A DNA stretch of 64,000 nucleotides from the NCBI RefSeq assembly GCF_000332195.1, contig NZ_KB235922.1:2887322-2951321 (forward strand). The letters run 5' to 3'. Positions 23,868 to 32,673 of this stretch are shown in pieces. The notes below the pieces were generated by a model. That model did no database searches and was not told where the DNA came from. It saw only the letters and a list, made by a program, of their open reading frames with translations. A program made the translations under genes and the position numbers. Numbering within the stretch: the first letter of the stretch is position 1; every line of letters begins with the position of its first letter. This DNA is from Pleurocapsa sp. PCC 7319. GTDB lineage: Bacteria; Cyanobacteriota; Cyanobacteriia; Cyanobacteriales; Xenococcaceae.

Positions 23868-25403
23868 TTATTGGCACAAATCTGTACCCCAGTCTTGATG
23901 ACCGCGATTTGCTCGACATTTAATCTTTTGACCAGCCCATACTACCTGCCATTGTTGATCGGCTTGATCGCCATAAGGAGCAAACTCTACTAAATATTGC
24001 TTAGCTGCTACAGAATCATCAGCTAGATTAGTTTGAGTAATTGTTACGATCGCTAGGTTGTCGCTGGGATAGTCTAGTTCAACTTGTTCTTGTTCAGATT
24101 CCACAGTTTCAGTTAAACCTAAAGCAGCTAAAGCGATCGCCTGAGGAGCTTTGCCGATTGAGGACGGATTATCAGTTTTGGGTTCAATGGTTTCTTCGGT
24201 GCTAAACTGTTCTGGTTTTCCCCAATGTTCGGTAATGGGAATAGGCATATAGCCCTTTCTCTTCCCTGGTGACTTTTTTGCTTGAGTACTATCAGTTCGC
24301 CAGAGATTAATTACGTAACCAGTAAATTTTTGAGACTTTTCCACTTGCGCCAGTAATCGCTCTTGGGGGCTAAAAGCAATAGGGTTTAATTTTCCCCGTT
24401 TGGGTTTAGCGATTACATTCCTTAGAGGTAATCCTGTAATCAGATTGCTCATCGCTGAGTTATGAAAATTGCCTGCTATAAGACGACTATTGGCACTAAG
24501 GCTAAACAGTCCATTATCGCTGTAGAGATTATTAGTATTCCTGTATGTTTTTCCCTGCTGCCAATTCCAGACATTTATTTTGCCATCGTAGCTGCTGCTA
24601 ACCAGCCTTTTGCCATCTCGAGTAAATTCTAACTGAGCAATGTCGTTAGCATGACCCGCAAGAGTATTGAATAAAGTGATTGATTCTGGAGCTAACTGCC
24701 ACAGTAGAATTTTGTTGCTTTGTTCTCCTGCTTCTCCTCCTGTGACATTAGCATCCACAGTTGCCATTATTTGACCATCAGGGCTAAGAGCGATCGCTTC
24801 TAGGGGGTGTTTAGTAGCAAAACTGAATAACTTTTCTCCCTTGGGGAAACTCCAGGCGGTTACTCCCAGATCACAAGCACCATAGATAATTTTTCCCTCA
24901 ACATCAAATAAAATTTGTCGACACCCAGCTTGAGCTTCCAGACTAAGAACTTCCTCTCCTGTAGTTGTATTCCAGACCACAATCGAGCTATCGGGAATTA
25001 ATAATCCCTGACTCCAGGTAGCAGTTGCCAAAAATCGACTATCAGGACTAAAGGCGATCGCCGTTGGCGCAATTTCCATGCCTAGTTCGGTTGAGTAATG
25101 ACCGGGCAAAATGCGCTGTATCTGTCCACTGTTTACTTGCCAAATAGTAATTTGACCTTCGCCAACGCTGGCTAGCAACTGACCATCAGGACCAAATTTG
25201 ATTGAGTTGATTTTAACTGGAGATTCTAAGGTATGGGTTAGGGTGGCATTTTCCCATGGAGAAGATAATCTTCTGTTAATATCTATATTCTGAGACTGAG
25301 AATCCTTCGTTTCGTCTACCTTGGTTTCTGCTGCAACTATCCACGGTAAATTGCACAAAATCCCTATAGCCACAAAATATTTAAGAAAACTTTGATTGCT
25401 CAT
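23868..25403 (-). CDS. Exported WD40-repeat protein
   Basis: 511 residues from the ATG at 25403 (MSNQSFLKYFVAIGILCNLPWIVAAE, a signal peptide). Several WD40 blades follow: SVKFGPDGQLLASVGEG.ITIWQV-like units near 60-90, AIAFSPDSRFLATATW..VVWNTTTGE, AIALSPDGQIMATVDA..ILLWQL, and QLEFTRDGKRLVSSSYDGKINVWNW. A C-terminal non-WD40 domain of about 120 residues follows (QVELDYPSDNLAIVTITQTN to the end). The start overlaps the preceding spoIIM-like gene by 23 bp on the same strand, so the two are probably co-translated. The partner of this periplasmic or surface scaffold is unknown. Confidence 0.82.
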   Translation of the reverse strand: MSNQSFLKYFVAIGILCNLPWIVAAETKVDETKDSQSQNIDINRRLSSPWENATLTHTLESPVKINSIKFGPDGQLLASVGEGQITIWQVNSGQIQRILPGHYSTELGMEIAPTAIAFSPDSRFLATATWSQGLLIPDSSIVVWNTTTGEEVLSLEAQAGCRQILFDVEGKIIYGACDLGVTAWSFPKGEKLFSFATKHPLEAIALSPDGQIMATVDANVTGGEAGEQSNKILLWQLAPESITLFNTLAGHANDIAQLEFTRDGKRLVSSSYDGKINVWNWQQGKTYRNTNNLYSDNGLFSLSANSRLIAGNFHNSAMSNLITGLPLRNVIAKPKRGKLNPIAFSPQERLLAQVEKSQKFTGYVINLWRTDSTQAKKSPGKRKGYMPIPITEHWGKPEQFSTEETIEPKTDNPSSIGKAPQAIALAALGLTETVESEQEQVELDYPSDNLAIVTITQTNLADDSVAAKQYLVEFAPYGDQADQQWQVVWAGQKIKCRANRGHQDWGTDLCQ

Positions 25404-26361
25404 GATTAGATATTTTTTGGCGAGAACAATATAAAACCAAAAGGCAAAACAAACCAATTCCCGCTAAATATTTAATTGGATTAGGAATTAGAGGATTAGG
25501 AGAAAAGAACCCTTCAATCGTTCCAGCAACAATTAGCATGGGGATAATCCCAAATAAAAGTTGTGCTGCCTTAATACTATTCTTTTTGAGAGCGTCAATT
25601 CGACGATACTTACCAGGAAAAATCATCGCTTTACCAATTAGTAGTCCTGCGCCACCTGCCAGAAAAATTGCAGGTAATTCTAAAGAGCCATGAGGCAACA
25701 CAAATGCCCAAAAAGGATATGCCAGATTATTTTTGGCTACTAAGGTGGCTACAGCACCGATAGATAAACCGTTGTAAGCCATGATAAAAATTGTATAGAG
25801 TCCTGCTGTAATACCACCAGAGATCGCTCCAAAAGAAACTGATAAATTGTTAATGGTAATATTGCTGGAGGCTAAAGGTTCCAGCCCCACAATTGAACCC
25901 ATCCATAGTTCTCTATCTTCCTGTACCTTTTTAATCAGATGTGCTGGTACAGTAATGTCAATAAATACGGGATCTCGCCAACCATACCACCAAGCAATGA
26001 TCGCCATCAGCCCAAAAATTCCAGTGGCGATCGCAGTATACTTCCAAGTTTCTCTGACTACCTTGGGAAACTCCCAGAGATAAAACTCTTTGACTTGTTG
26101 CCATTCTTGCCGTTGTGAACCCTGATAGATCTGGTTATAAGCCCGAGAAGTTAACTTTTGCAAATCTTGGATTAAGATGTTACCAATCTTATTGGTTCTA
26201 GCTCTAGCCAAATCTGCTGATACTGAACGATATAAGCTGGCTAAATCTTCAATTTCTCTTGCAGAAAGAGATTTAATCCCTTTTTTTTCTACTTGCTGTA
26301 GTAAGCCATCTAAACGTTTCCAGTTTGGTTCTCTTCTGGTAATCCAACGTTGAACATTCAT
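25381..26361 (-). CDS. SpoIIM-like (stage II sporulation protein M family) membrane protein
   Basis: 326 residues. A soluble N-terminal helical part (MNVQRWITRREPNWKRLDGLLQQVEKKG...LASLYRSVSADLARAR) is the standard start of the cyanobacterial SpoIIM/DUF95 family. At least five membrane helices follow, including ATGIFGLMAIIAWWYG, ISGGITAGLYTIFIMAYNGLSIGAV, FWAFVLPHGSLELPAIFLAGGAGLLIG and a C-terminal pair. The HGSLELPAI motif is family-typical. In non-spore-formers this family often sits near RDD membrane proteins; here it is next to a WD40 protein. Function is not known. Confidence 0.88.
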   Translation of the reverse strand: MNVQRWITRREPNWKRLDGLLQQVEKKGIKSLSAREIEDLASLYRSVSADLARARTNKIGNILIQDLQKLTSRAYNQIYQGSQRQEWQQVKEFYLWEFPKVVRETWKYTAIATGIFGLMAIIAWWYGWRDPVFIDITVPAHLIKKVQEDRELWMGSIVGLEPLASSNITINNLSVSFGAISGGITAGLYTIFIMAYNGLSIGAVATLVAKNNLAYPFWAFVLPHGSLELPAIFLAGGAGLLIGKAMIFPGKYRRIDALKKNSIKAAQLLFGIIPMLIVAGTIEGFFSPNPLIPNPIKYLAGIGLFCLLVLYCSRQKISNHEQSKFS

Positions 26362-26427
26362 GCAATTGCTCTCGAAACTAAATTAGTTATAGCCCACTAC
26401 TTTCTGAAACTTGGCATAATTGTCAGC

Positions 26428-26937
26428 CTAATTTACTACGATTGGATAATCAGGAGTAGGGTTTAAGGGACAACTAAAGACATACTTTCCAGGAGCGAGA
26501 GTAATTTCGTAATCCTTGGTGGTGCCTTGAGTTAAGCCACCACCACTAACTTTAGGCAAGCTGACTTTTTTAAGTCCTTCTCCTCTAAGATAAAAACCTA
26601 ATTGATAAGGCACATTAGAATTAGTAACGCGAAAAATATATTTTCCCGGTTTTAGATCCAAGGATTTAAATTCTGACTCTCTGGCGGCTAAGGTTTCGGA
26701 ATTGATTTTCTTACAATCTTCAGCGCTAGTTGGTTGATATTGATAGTTTTTCGATTCAACCTCTAAGAACTGACAGCCAACCTGGGTTAAATCGATTACT
26801 GTGGGTTCAGTTGTTGACTCAGATTGACTGGAGCTAGAGGATTGCCGATCAGCGTCAACAGAAACCTGACCACCCTCAGAACAAGCAGTGAGGGCAAGTA
26901 ACAACAGAAAACTACTAAAAATATTTAAGTGTTTCAT
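26428..26937 (-). CDS. Cupredoxin-like lipoprotein
   Basis: 169 residues. A lipobox ends LALTAC at about residue 19. A Ser-rich linker (SSSSSQSES) precedes a beta-rich domain: FKSLDLKPGKYIFRVTNSNVPYQLGFYLRGEGL then KDYEITLAPGKYVFSCPLNPTPDYPIVVN. The 'PGKY.F.C' strand with a C-terminal PIVV is like cupredoxin or EfeO-type folds. The usual copper ligands (His-Cys-His-Met) are not all present, so metal binding is doubtful. It is encoded upstream of the SpoIIM-like gene on the same strand. Confidence 0.6.
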   Translation of the reverse strand: MKHLNIFSSFLLLLALTACSEGGQVSVDADRQSSSSSQSESTTEPTVIDLTQVGCQFLEVESKNYQYQPTSAEDCKKINSETLAARESEFKSLDLKPGKYIFRVTNSNVPYQLGFYLRGEGLKKVSLPKVSGGGLTQGTTKDYEITLAPGKYVFSCPLNPTPDYPIVVN

Positions 26938-27148
26938 AACTGACGATTAGAATTTTTAATACAATTCTCAAAAATGATAGAACATTGTTCTATAGCACTT
27001 TCATCTGTCAAGTCTAACCGCCAATAATGAAAAAACACTGAACTTCATGTTATTTGATTGACAAAAAAAAGGAAACATGGGGATAAGTTTAAGCTGTTAT
27101 GTTTATCCTCCAGATTCCTCTGCTAAGTTTTCCATTCTGAATTATTTA

Positions 27149-27343
27149 TTATTGTCCAGCACAGGGGTCAGCACCAGCACAGGGGTCAGCACCAGCACAG
27201 GGGTCAACGCCAGCACAAGGATCGACTTCAGTTGCTTCACCACCAGCGTCTGTTTCTCCGGCACAAGGAGTTGCACAAGAAGTGACTAAGCCTAGACTTA
27301 AAACAGAAGCAGCAAACAAAGTTCCAAGATATTTAACTTTCAT
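27149..27343 (-). CDS. Small Cys-repeat lipoprotein (PCAG repeats)
   Basis: 64 residues from the ATG at 27343, which follows a CCGGAGAAAATT ribosome site; upstream in-frame codons are not needed. The N-terminus KVKYLGTLFAASVLSLGLVTSC ends in a lipobox-like VTSC. The mature part is Glu/Asp/Gly-rich and ends with repeated DPCAG units (five PCAG in total). A larger relative lies at 31189-31569. The repeated Pro-Cys pattern suggests metal or thiol chemistry at the membrane surface, but I know of no named family. Confidence 0.7.
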   Translation of the reverse strand: MKVKYLGTLFAASVLSLGLVTSCATPCAGETDAGGEATEVDPCAGVDPCAGADPCAGADPCAGQ

Positions 27344-27618
27344 AATTTTCTCCGGTTGTAAATTTATATTTGAGATTATTTTACTGAAACAAATTAGGAA
27401 TTGCTCATAGTTCAAAATTCATCTAACCAAAGAGATGAAAATTTTTTGATAAGACGTTCCTAAGTTAGTTAAATTTAATCGAAACTTTATTAATTGATTG
27501 TTATTTTGACACATTCTAAAACTTATCAAAAATCTAGTTTCTTTTTAAGTATTTCTTTCTTTCAATAGATCTAGTAGTTTGGCATCATAAATGGGAATGA
27601 ATTTTTGTTTAATGTCCT

Positions 27619-28002
27619 ATGGAACTGATTCAACAATTAACCCAAAGCTTGGGAGTAGATGAAAGCCAAGCGAAAGGGGGTGCCGGACTGATTTTTAAAA
27701 TGGCTCAGGAAAAGCTAGGTGATGGCGAATTTGCTCAATTGGCTAGTGCCGTACCTGCTGTAAGTAATCTTATTGGTGAAGCCCCTGCTGGTGGTGGTGG
27801 TCTTGCTGGCGCAATAGGTGGTCTTGCTGGTGCGATGGGTAGTAGCGGTCAATTGGCAAATATTGCTGCTTTAGCTGGCGGTTTTACTCAACTGGGTTTG
27901 AATCCAGGTATGGCTTCTAAGTTTGTGCCGATTATCTTGTCTTTCGTACAAAATCAAGGCGGAGACCAAGTTAAAAATATACTTGCTGGAGTCCTAAAAT
28001 AG
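27619..28002 (+). CDS. DUF2780/VcgC-like protein
   Basis: 127 residues. ELIQQLTQSLGVDESQAKGGAGLIFKMAQEKLGDGEF then AVPAVSNLIGEAP, a Gly/Ala-rich linker (GGGGLAGAIGGLAGAMG) and FTQLGLNPGMASKFVPIILSFVQNQGGDQVKNILAGVL match the DUF2780 layout. No signal peptide is evident. Function is unknown. It is divergent from the PCAG gene across a 275-bp AT-rich gap. Confidence 0.82.
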   Translation: MELIQQLTQSLGVDESQAKGGAGLIFKMAQEKLGDGEFAQLASAVPAVSNLIGEAPAGGGGLAGAIGGLAGAMGSSGQLANIAALAGGFTQLGLNPGMASKFVPIILSFVQNQGGDQVKNILAGVLK

Positions 28003-28156
28003 AAGTATCTCTACACAACCCTAATTTATTTATTTTCCGAATTTTCTGGGAATAAGTTCCTTAATATTAATTCTTGATGCAGCCACCACCATGCGCTGCA
28101 TCGCTTTTTATTTTAAAATGTAACAAATATTAAGAAATATAAATCAAATAACTTCT

Positions 28157-29716
28157 ATGGTAATTGAACTCCGTACACCCTCCACAAATACTCCAGAAAG
28201 TAAGCAAAAATCCCGAGTAATAGTTGTAGGAGCGGGTATTGGAGGTTTAACAGCAGGAGCGCTGCTAGCCAAGCGGGGTTATCAGGTAAAGATTTTCGAT
28301 CAAGCTATTGTACCTGGGGGATGTGCTTCTACTTTTAAAAGACGGGGTTTTACTTTTGACGTGGGAGCAACTCAAGTGGCAGGTTTAGAGACTGGGGGAA
28401 TACATGAGCGTATTTTTCAAGAGTTAAATATTAAACCACCTACTGCTACTTACTGCGATCCTGCTTGTGCTGTTTTTTTACCAGGAGAATCTCAGCCAAT
28501 TAACGTTTGGCGCGATCCTGATAAGTGGCGGCAAGAAAGGCAAAGACAGTTCCCTGGTAGTGAGCCATTTTGGAATTTATTAAGTCATTTATTTAAAGCT
28601 AGCTGGCGCTTTCAAGGACGAGACCCTGTGTTACCCCCTCGTAATCTTTGGGATTTGTGGCAATTAGTCTCGGCAGTTAGACCAGATACTCTGATTACCG
28701 TGCCTTTTGCTTTAATGACCGTTGGTGATGCCCTGAAGCTATACGGCTTACATCAAGATCGACGACTTAAAACCTTTCTCGATCTTCAGTTGAAGCTCTA
28801 TTCTCAAGTAGGAGCAGACGAAACAGCTCTACTATATGCAGCAACTGCGTTAGCAGTTTCCCAAGCACCTCAAGGCTTATTTCATCTTCAAGGAAGTATG
28901 CAGGTATTGAGCGATCGCCTGGTGGAGGGATTAGAAAAATATGGTGGTAAATTGTTGATGCGTCATAGTGTTGAACAAATCCACACAAAATCGGGAAAGG
29001 TTACAGGGGTAAGTATCTGTAACCAAAAAACTGGAGCAACTTGGACAGAAGAAGCCGATCAAGTAGTAGCGAATGTTACAGCTCAGAATCTAGTTAAGCT
29101 AACAGCTCAAGAGAAATCATTTAACAACTATCAACGTCGAGTAGATAAACTGACTCAACCATCAGGAGCTTTTGTAGTTTATCTAGGAGTAAAACGAGAG
29201 GCTATTCCCGCAGATTGTTCACCCCATCTACAATTTCTCTATAATCAGGATGAAGTCATTGGCGAAAATAATTCTCTGTTTGTTTCGGTCAGTAAACCAG
29301 GAGATGGACGCGCTCCAGAAGGGCAGGCAACCATCATTGCTTCTTCCTTTACCGATGTCGATTTGTGGTGGCAGGAAGATGAGCAAATCTATGCCCAGAT
29401 TAAACAAAAGTATACTGATGAGGCGATCGCTCGTTTAGGGAAATATTTTAATCTCACTTCTGAAAATATTATCTATACAGAAGCAGCAACTCCTAGAACT
29501 TTTGCTCAATACACTGCTAGAGCCAAGGGCATTGTCGGTGGATTAGGACAACGCATATCTACTTTTGGTCCTTTTGGTTTTGCTAATCGTACTCCAGTAA
29601 AAAATCTTTGGTTAGTAGGAGATTCCACTCACCCAGGAGAGGGAACTGCGGGAGTTAGTTACTCTGCATTAACAGTTACTAGACAAATTGAAGCAGGGAA
29701 TCAAGCTCTCAGTTAA
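28157..29716 (+). CDS. crtD: Carotenoid C-3',4' desaturase CrtD
   Basis: 519 residues, a CrtI/CrtISO-type FAD oxidoreductase. The Rossmann loop VVGAGIGGLTAG is at 23-34, followed by VPGGCASTFKRRGFTFDVGATQVAGLE, a signature I associate with cyanobacterial CrtD. The C-terminal GDSTHPGEGTAGVSYSAL is the FAD-binding end. CrtD desaturates the 3',4' bond during myxoxanthophyll synthesis. A closely related CrtISO cannot be fully excluded by eye, but the DVGATQVAG region and length fit CrtD better. Confidence 0.85.
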   Translation: MVIELRTPSTNTPESKQKSRVIVVGAGIGGLTAGALLAKRGYQVKIFDQAIVPGGCASTFKRRGFTFDVGATQVAGLETGGIHERIFQELNIKPPTATYCDPACAVFLPGESQPINVWRDPDKWRQERQRQFPGSEPFWNLLSHLFKASWRFQGRDPVLPPRNLWDLWQLVSAVRPDTLITVPFALMTVGDALKLYGLHQDRRLKTFLDLQLKLYSQVGADETALLYAATALAVSQAPQGLFHLQGSMQVLSDRLVEGLEKYGGKLLMRHSVEQIHTKSGKVTGVSICNQKTGATWTEEADQVVANVTAQNLVKLTAQEKSFNNYQRRVDKLTQPSGAFVVYLGVKREAIPADCSPHLQFLYNQDEVIGENNSLFVSVSKPGDGRAPEGQATIIASSFTDVDLWWQEDEQIYAQIKQKYTDEAIARLGKYFNLTSENIIYTEAATPRTFAQYTARAKGIVGGLGQRISTFGPFGFANRTPVKNLWLVGDSTHPGEGTAGVSYSALTVTRQIEAGNQALS

Positions 29717-29876
29717 GAGTCAAAAGTTTTTTTGATAAAAATGAATTTCAAAGATAATAGTCGGTAATCACTAGCTAGGACAACATTTCAATCTTAATAG
29801 CTTTTCCTCTAGAATAAGTAAAGTTAAGATAAATACACCAATCCAATATAAATTCACCTCGGAGTTAATTAAATTT

Positions 29877-30155
29877 ATGAATTTAGTAATTACTAGTCTT
29901 ATTAGCTTTTTGCAAATCTATTGGGTGTTATTGATCGTCAGAATTTTGCTGTCTTGGTTTCAGACTGCTGAATGGGCAGGTCAAATTATTTCTTTCCTAA
30001 GCCCAATTACCGATCCTTATCTAAATATCTTTCGTTCGATCATCCCACCATTAGGCGGGATTGATATTTCAGCTATTTTGGCACTAATCCTACTGCAATT
30101 TGTTCAAAGTTCTTTGGCATCTTTTTCTGCGGCATCTTTTGCCGGTGGATTTTAA
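29877..30155 (+). CDS. YggT/Ycf19 family membrane protein
   Basis: 92 residues with two membrane helices (LISFLQIYWVLLIVRILLSWF and ISAILALILLQFVQSSLASF) and the family motif FLSPITDPYLNIFRSIIPPLGGIDISAI between them. YggT/Ycf19 proteins act in thylakoid or nucleoid-related organisation in photosynthetic organisms. It ends 2 bp before the stop of the convergent gene at 30158. Confidence 0.93.
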   Translation: MNLVITSLISFLQIYWVLLIVRILLSWFQTAEWAGQIISFLSPITDPYLNIFRSIIPPLGGIDISAILALILLQFVQSSLASFSAASFAGGF

Positions 30156-30157
30156 TT

Positions 30158-30619
30158 TTAGTAATCACTCTCAAAATCATCGTAATAGTAAGGACGAACT
30201 TTTCCTGCAAATCCAGATGCTTTGAACTGTTTTAGCTTCAAAGGAGCTGGTTGATTTGCAGGAACACTGACTCTAATCTCAAAATCACTTGTTCCTGGTG
30301 GCACTTCTTCGATTGTGCCGACACGCCCCCGATTCTCAAAGGTGGGATTGCCATTTGCATCGTAAATCCGTCCAAACACGTCTGCATCAACTACGGTTTT
30401 GCCAGATATGTTCTTAGCTTTACCTCTAATAGTAAAACAGTTAGCTGGTCTGATATCACCACTAGTAACGCTTCCCTTGTTCTCATCTCCCGCACAAGGT
30501 TCAGAAGAAAGATCAGACAGCTTAATTGAAGTCATTGCTTCTGCTGTGGGAGTTATAGTCCAGCTAGTTAGCCATAGAAGGCCAGAAACTAATAGTACTG
30601 CTAAAAAACGAAGCCTCAT
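30158..30619 (-). CDS. Exported hypothetical protein, beta-rich
   Basis: 153 residues with a signal peptide (LRFLAVLLVSGLLWLTSWTITPTAEA). The mature part contains CAGDENKG, NCFTIRGKAKNISGKTVVDADVFGRIYDANGNP and ADFEIRVSVPANQ-like strands followed by LKLKQFKASGFAG, an FxLYD-like immunoglobulin pattern ('G.v.N.s.k.v..a.v....yd..G....'). The Cys pair may form a disulfide. It is single; no function is assigned. Confidence 0.65.
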   Translation of the reverse strand: MRLRFLAVLLVSGLLWLTSWTITPTAEAMTSIKLSDLSSEPCAGDENKGSVTSGDIRPANCFTIRGKAKNISGKTVVDADVFGRIYDANGNPTFENRGRVGTIEEVPPGTSDFEIRVSVPANQPAPLKLKQFKASGFAGKVRPYYYDDFESDY

Positions 30620-30760
30620 AAATAATACTTGTGTCTACTGATTTATCTATTGTTTTAGCTTAACTTGAATCGACACCAAGCTGGACAGAAAAGACTACTA
30701 GTCGGTCAATTTTTAGATGATGGATAGGAAACGAGTTTGGAATTCGGAGTTCGGAGTTAG

Positions 30761-31036
30761 TCAAGTTTAACAGAATACAAAGCGGGGTGGCATGACCGCA
30801 AGATTGGAGCAATCAATCGATGGTTTCCATCATCGAAACGTTGTCATCCATGCGGTCATGTTTTAGATAAGTTGCCACTGGAGAGCAGAAAGTGGACTTG
30901 TCCTAGTTGCGGCTCTCTAAATTTGAGAGATCAAAATGCTGCACTAAATATTTTAGCGGTCGGGCAGACCGTGTTTGCTTGTGGATCAAGCTCTGGTGGG
31001 GATGTGTCTTTGACAGATCTAGCTATCTTGGGATGA
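30761..31036 (+). pseudogene. TnpB C-terminal fragment (IS200/IS605 family)
   Basis: In frame from 30761 to a TGA at 31034: SLTEYKAGWHDRKIGAINRWFPSSKRC then CHPCGHVLD, KWTCPSCGS and RDQNAALNIL, which are the zinc ribbon (CxxC...CxxC) and final RuvC aspartate of TnpB, the RNA-guided nuclease partner of IS200/IS605 elements. Everything N-terminal to it is missing and an in-frame TAG precedes it. A transposon right end with a hairpin follows at 31045. Confidence 0.9.
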
Positions 31037-31044
31037 ATCAAGAA

Positions 31045-31074
31045 TCCCACAGCTAGAAGCAGTGGGAGTGTCAA
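31045..31074 (+). mobile_element. IS200/IS605-type right-end hairpin remnant
   Basis: TCCCAC (31045-31050) pairs with GTGGGA (31062-31067) and is followed by GTGTCAA, 9 bp beyond the TnpB fragment stop. Similar GTGGGAG...TGTCAA ends recur in reverse at 38166 and 45238. Confidence 0.65.
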
Positions 31075-31188
31075 CTTGAAAGACTGTCACCACTTCACGC
31101 AGACAAAAATAACAAAACATTAGAATTTCCCGTTGAACCAAATTGAACAACGGGAGTTTAGTCGAAACGAATCATTAAAGAATAAAAA

Positions 31189-31569
31189 TTATTTTCCGGC
31201 GCAAGGATCAGCTGCCGCACAGGGATTACTTCCGGCGCAAGGATCGACAGCAGCACAGGGGTTACTTCCGGCGCAAGGATCGGCTGCCGCACAGGGATTA
31301 CTTCCGGCGCAAGGGTCAGCTGCCGCACAGGGATTACTTCCGGCGCAAGGGTCAGCTGCCGCACAAGGATTACTTCCGGCGCAAGGGTCAGCTGCCGCAC
31401 AGGGGTTACTTCCGGCACAAGGGTCAGCTGCCGCACAGGGGTTACCAGCGATTACAGTGGAAGTTGTACTATCAAATTCAGAGGCTACAGAAATATCAGA
31501 AAATAGAGCAGTACCACCAATAGTTAAAATAGAAGCAGTAGCAATTGTAGCAATATACTTAAGTTGCAT
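31189..31569 (-). CDS. Exported Cys-repeat protein (12-residue NPCAAADPCAGS repeats)
   Basis: 126 residues. A signal peptide (QLKYIATIATASILTIGGTALFSDISVAS) is followed by a short linker and seven near-perfect copies of a 12-residue unit alternating NPCAA and ADPCAG, 14 cysteines in all, each preceded by Pro. The DNA repeats every 36 bp (about 31195-31445). One copy has Val instead of Ala. No standard domain applies. It is a longer relative of the lipoprotein at 27149. Array length probably varies by slippage or recombination. A metal-binding or thiol-rich surface role is inference. Confidence 0.75.
   Translation of the reverse strand: MQLKYIATIATASILTIGGTALFSDISVASEFDSTTSTVIAGNPCAAADPCAGSNPCAAADPCAGSNPCAAADPCAGSNPCAAADPCAGSNPCAAADPCAGSNPCAAVDPCAGSNPCAAADPCAGK
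31195..31445 (-). repeat. 36-bp tandem repeat within the Cys-repeat gene
   Basis: Seven copies of a 36-bp unit encode the NPCAAADPCAGS repeats; copies differ by a few silent changes (for example GGATCA/GGGTCA) and one Val codon. There are no spacers, so this is not a CRISPR array. Confidence 0.9.
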
Positions 31570-31751
31570 AATATTAGTTGAGTTCTAAGCGATCGATTGT
31601 GTGACATCGACCATCTAACTCACAGAACATGAAATTTATCTGAGAGATACATTGGTTATATCTAAGAATCTTGAGAAGATCTCGATCTCAGGAAAAAATC
31701 ATTCTAAATATGTAAGCTAAAATCACCCGCAAAAATAGCCTGCTAAACATC

Positions 31752-32411
31752 ATGTCTCAAAATCCTTCAATTGATACTAGTAAAACTATTATTGAAGCTA
31801 ACCCAGACTGTGAAAACTGGATCGTTCGTAATGACAGTCAAACAGAAGCCTATTATCCTCAAGAAACCACATTACCCATAGAACCTTACAGACTGTATCG
31901 CTTTCTCACTGACATTGATGACATTTTGCTCAGTATTCCCAACGATAGCGATCGCCTTAAAGCAATTATTCCTCTAGTCAGACATTTACTAACCAGTTCA
32001 TATTGGTTACAAATGGAATACGATCAACCATCACCCAAAACTGGTTGGTCAGTAAAAATGCTCTATCGAGAACCAGAATATCCTTTAACCGTCCAGATGG
32101 TAGCCTGGCAACCAGGGGGAATATCTCCCATTCATAATCATGCTAGTTGGGGAGTAGTGGCATTAATAGACGGGGCAGAAAAAAACCGCTTTTGGCGACG
32201 ATCTCCCACTACTGAATTTCCCGATCGTTTGGAGTTAGTCGGAGAGCAAACCTTGCAACCTGGGGACATCATTGGGTTTATGCCTGATGCCATTCATAGC
32301 GTGGAAGCAGTTAGCGACGAACCGACAATTACGTTCAATCTTTATGGAAAAACTAACTATAAACAACGCTATCAGTTTGATAACTCTAAGCACACTGCCA
32401 AAAACTTTTAA
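31752..32411 (+). CDS. Cupin-fold cysteine dioxygenase-like protein
   Basis: 219 residues. The first cupin motif PIHNHASWGVVALIDGAEKNRFWRR gives metal ligands His128 and His130, and the second region GFMPDAIHSVEAV gives His182. This three-His site and the surrounding PGG...H.H..WG pattern match cysteine dioxygenase-type enzymes, which oxidise small thiols to sulfinates using iron. The substrate (cysteine, cysteamine or another) cannot be told. No neighbour gives a pathway link. Confidence 0.75.
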   Translation: MSQNPSIDTSKTIIEANPDCENWIVRNDSQTEAYYPQETTLPIEPYRLYRFLTDIDDILLSIPNDSDRLKAIIPLVRHLLTSSYWLQMEYDQPSPKTGWSVKMLYREPEYPLTVQMVAWQPGGISPIHNHASWGVVALIDGAEKNRFWRRSPTTEFPDRLELVGEQTLQPGDIIGFMPDAIHSVEAVSDEPTITFNLYGKTNYKQRYQFDNSKHTAKNF

Positions 32412-32673
32412 TTACTAGTATTAATTACTTTCAGTGATCAACCTGGACAGTAGAACACTACTGAGATTTTAATTTAACGTGAGCGTCCAACGAATTTGGA
32501 TTCGTTAAGTCTGAAAGAAACAATTTGTTTCCTAAGAGTTCGACAAAGCAAAAAAGCTTAAATATTTCGCAACTTTTTAATTTATAGATCTCTAAAGTCC
32601 TGATTGTTTCGTTAAGAAAAACATAACTCCTAACTCCAAATTCCGAATTCCGAACTCACGTTAATTTAAGTAC

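Noticed and set aside
31195-31445. 36-bp periodic repeats that resemble a CRISPR array
   Set aside because: Repeats are directly adjacent with no unique spacers and are in frame with the cysteine-repeat protein on the minus strand.
31133-31588. Plus-strand open frame with AQG repeats
   Set aside because: It is the antisense shadow of the PCA-repeat gene; the minus frame has a signal peptide and regular cysteines.
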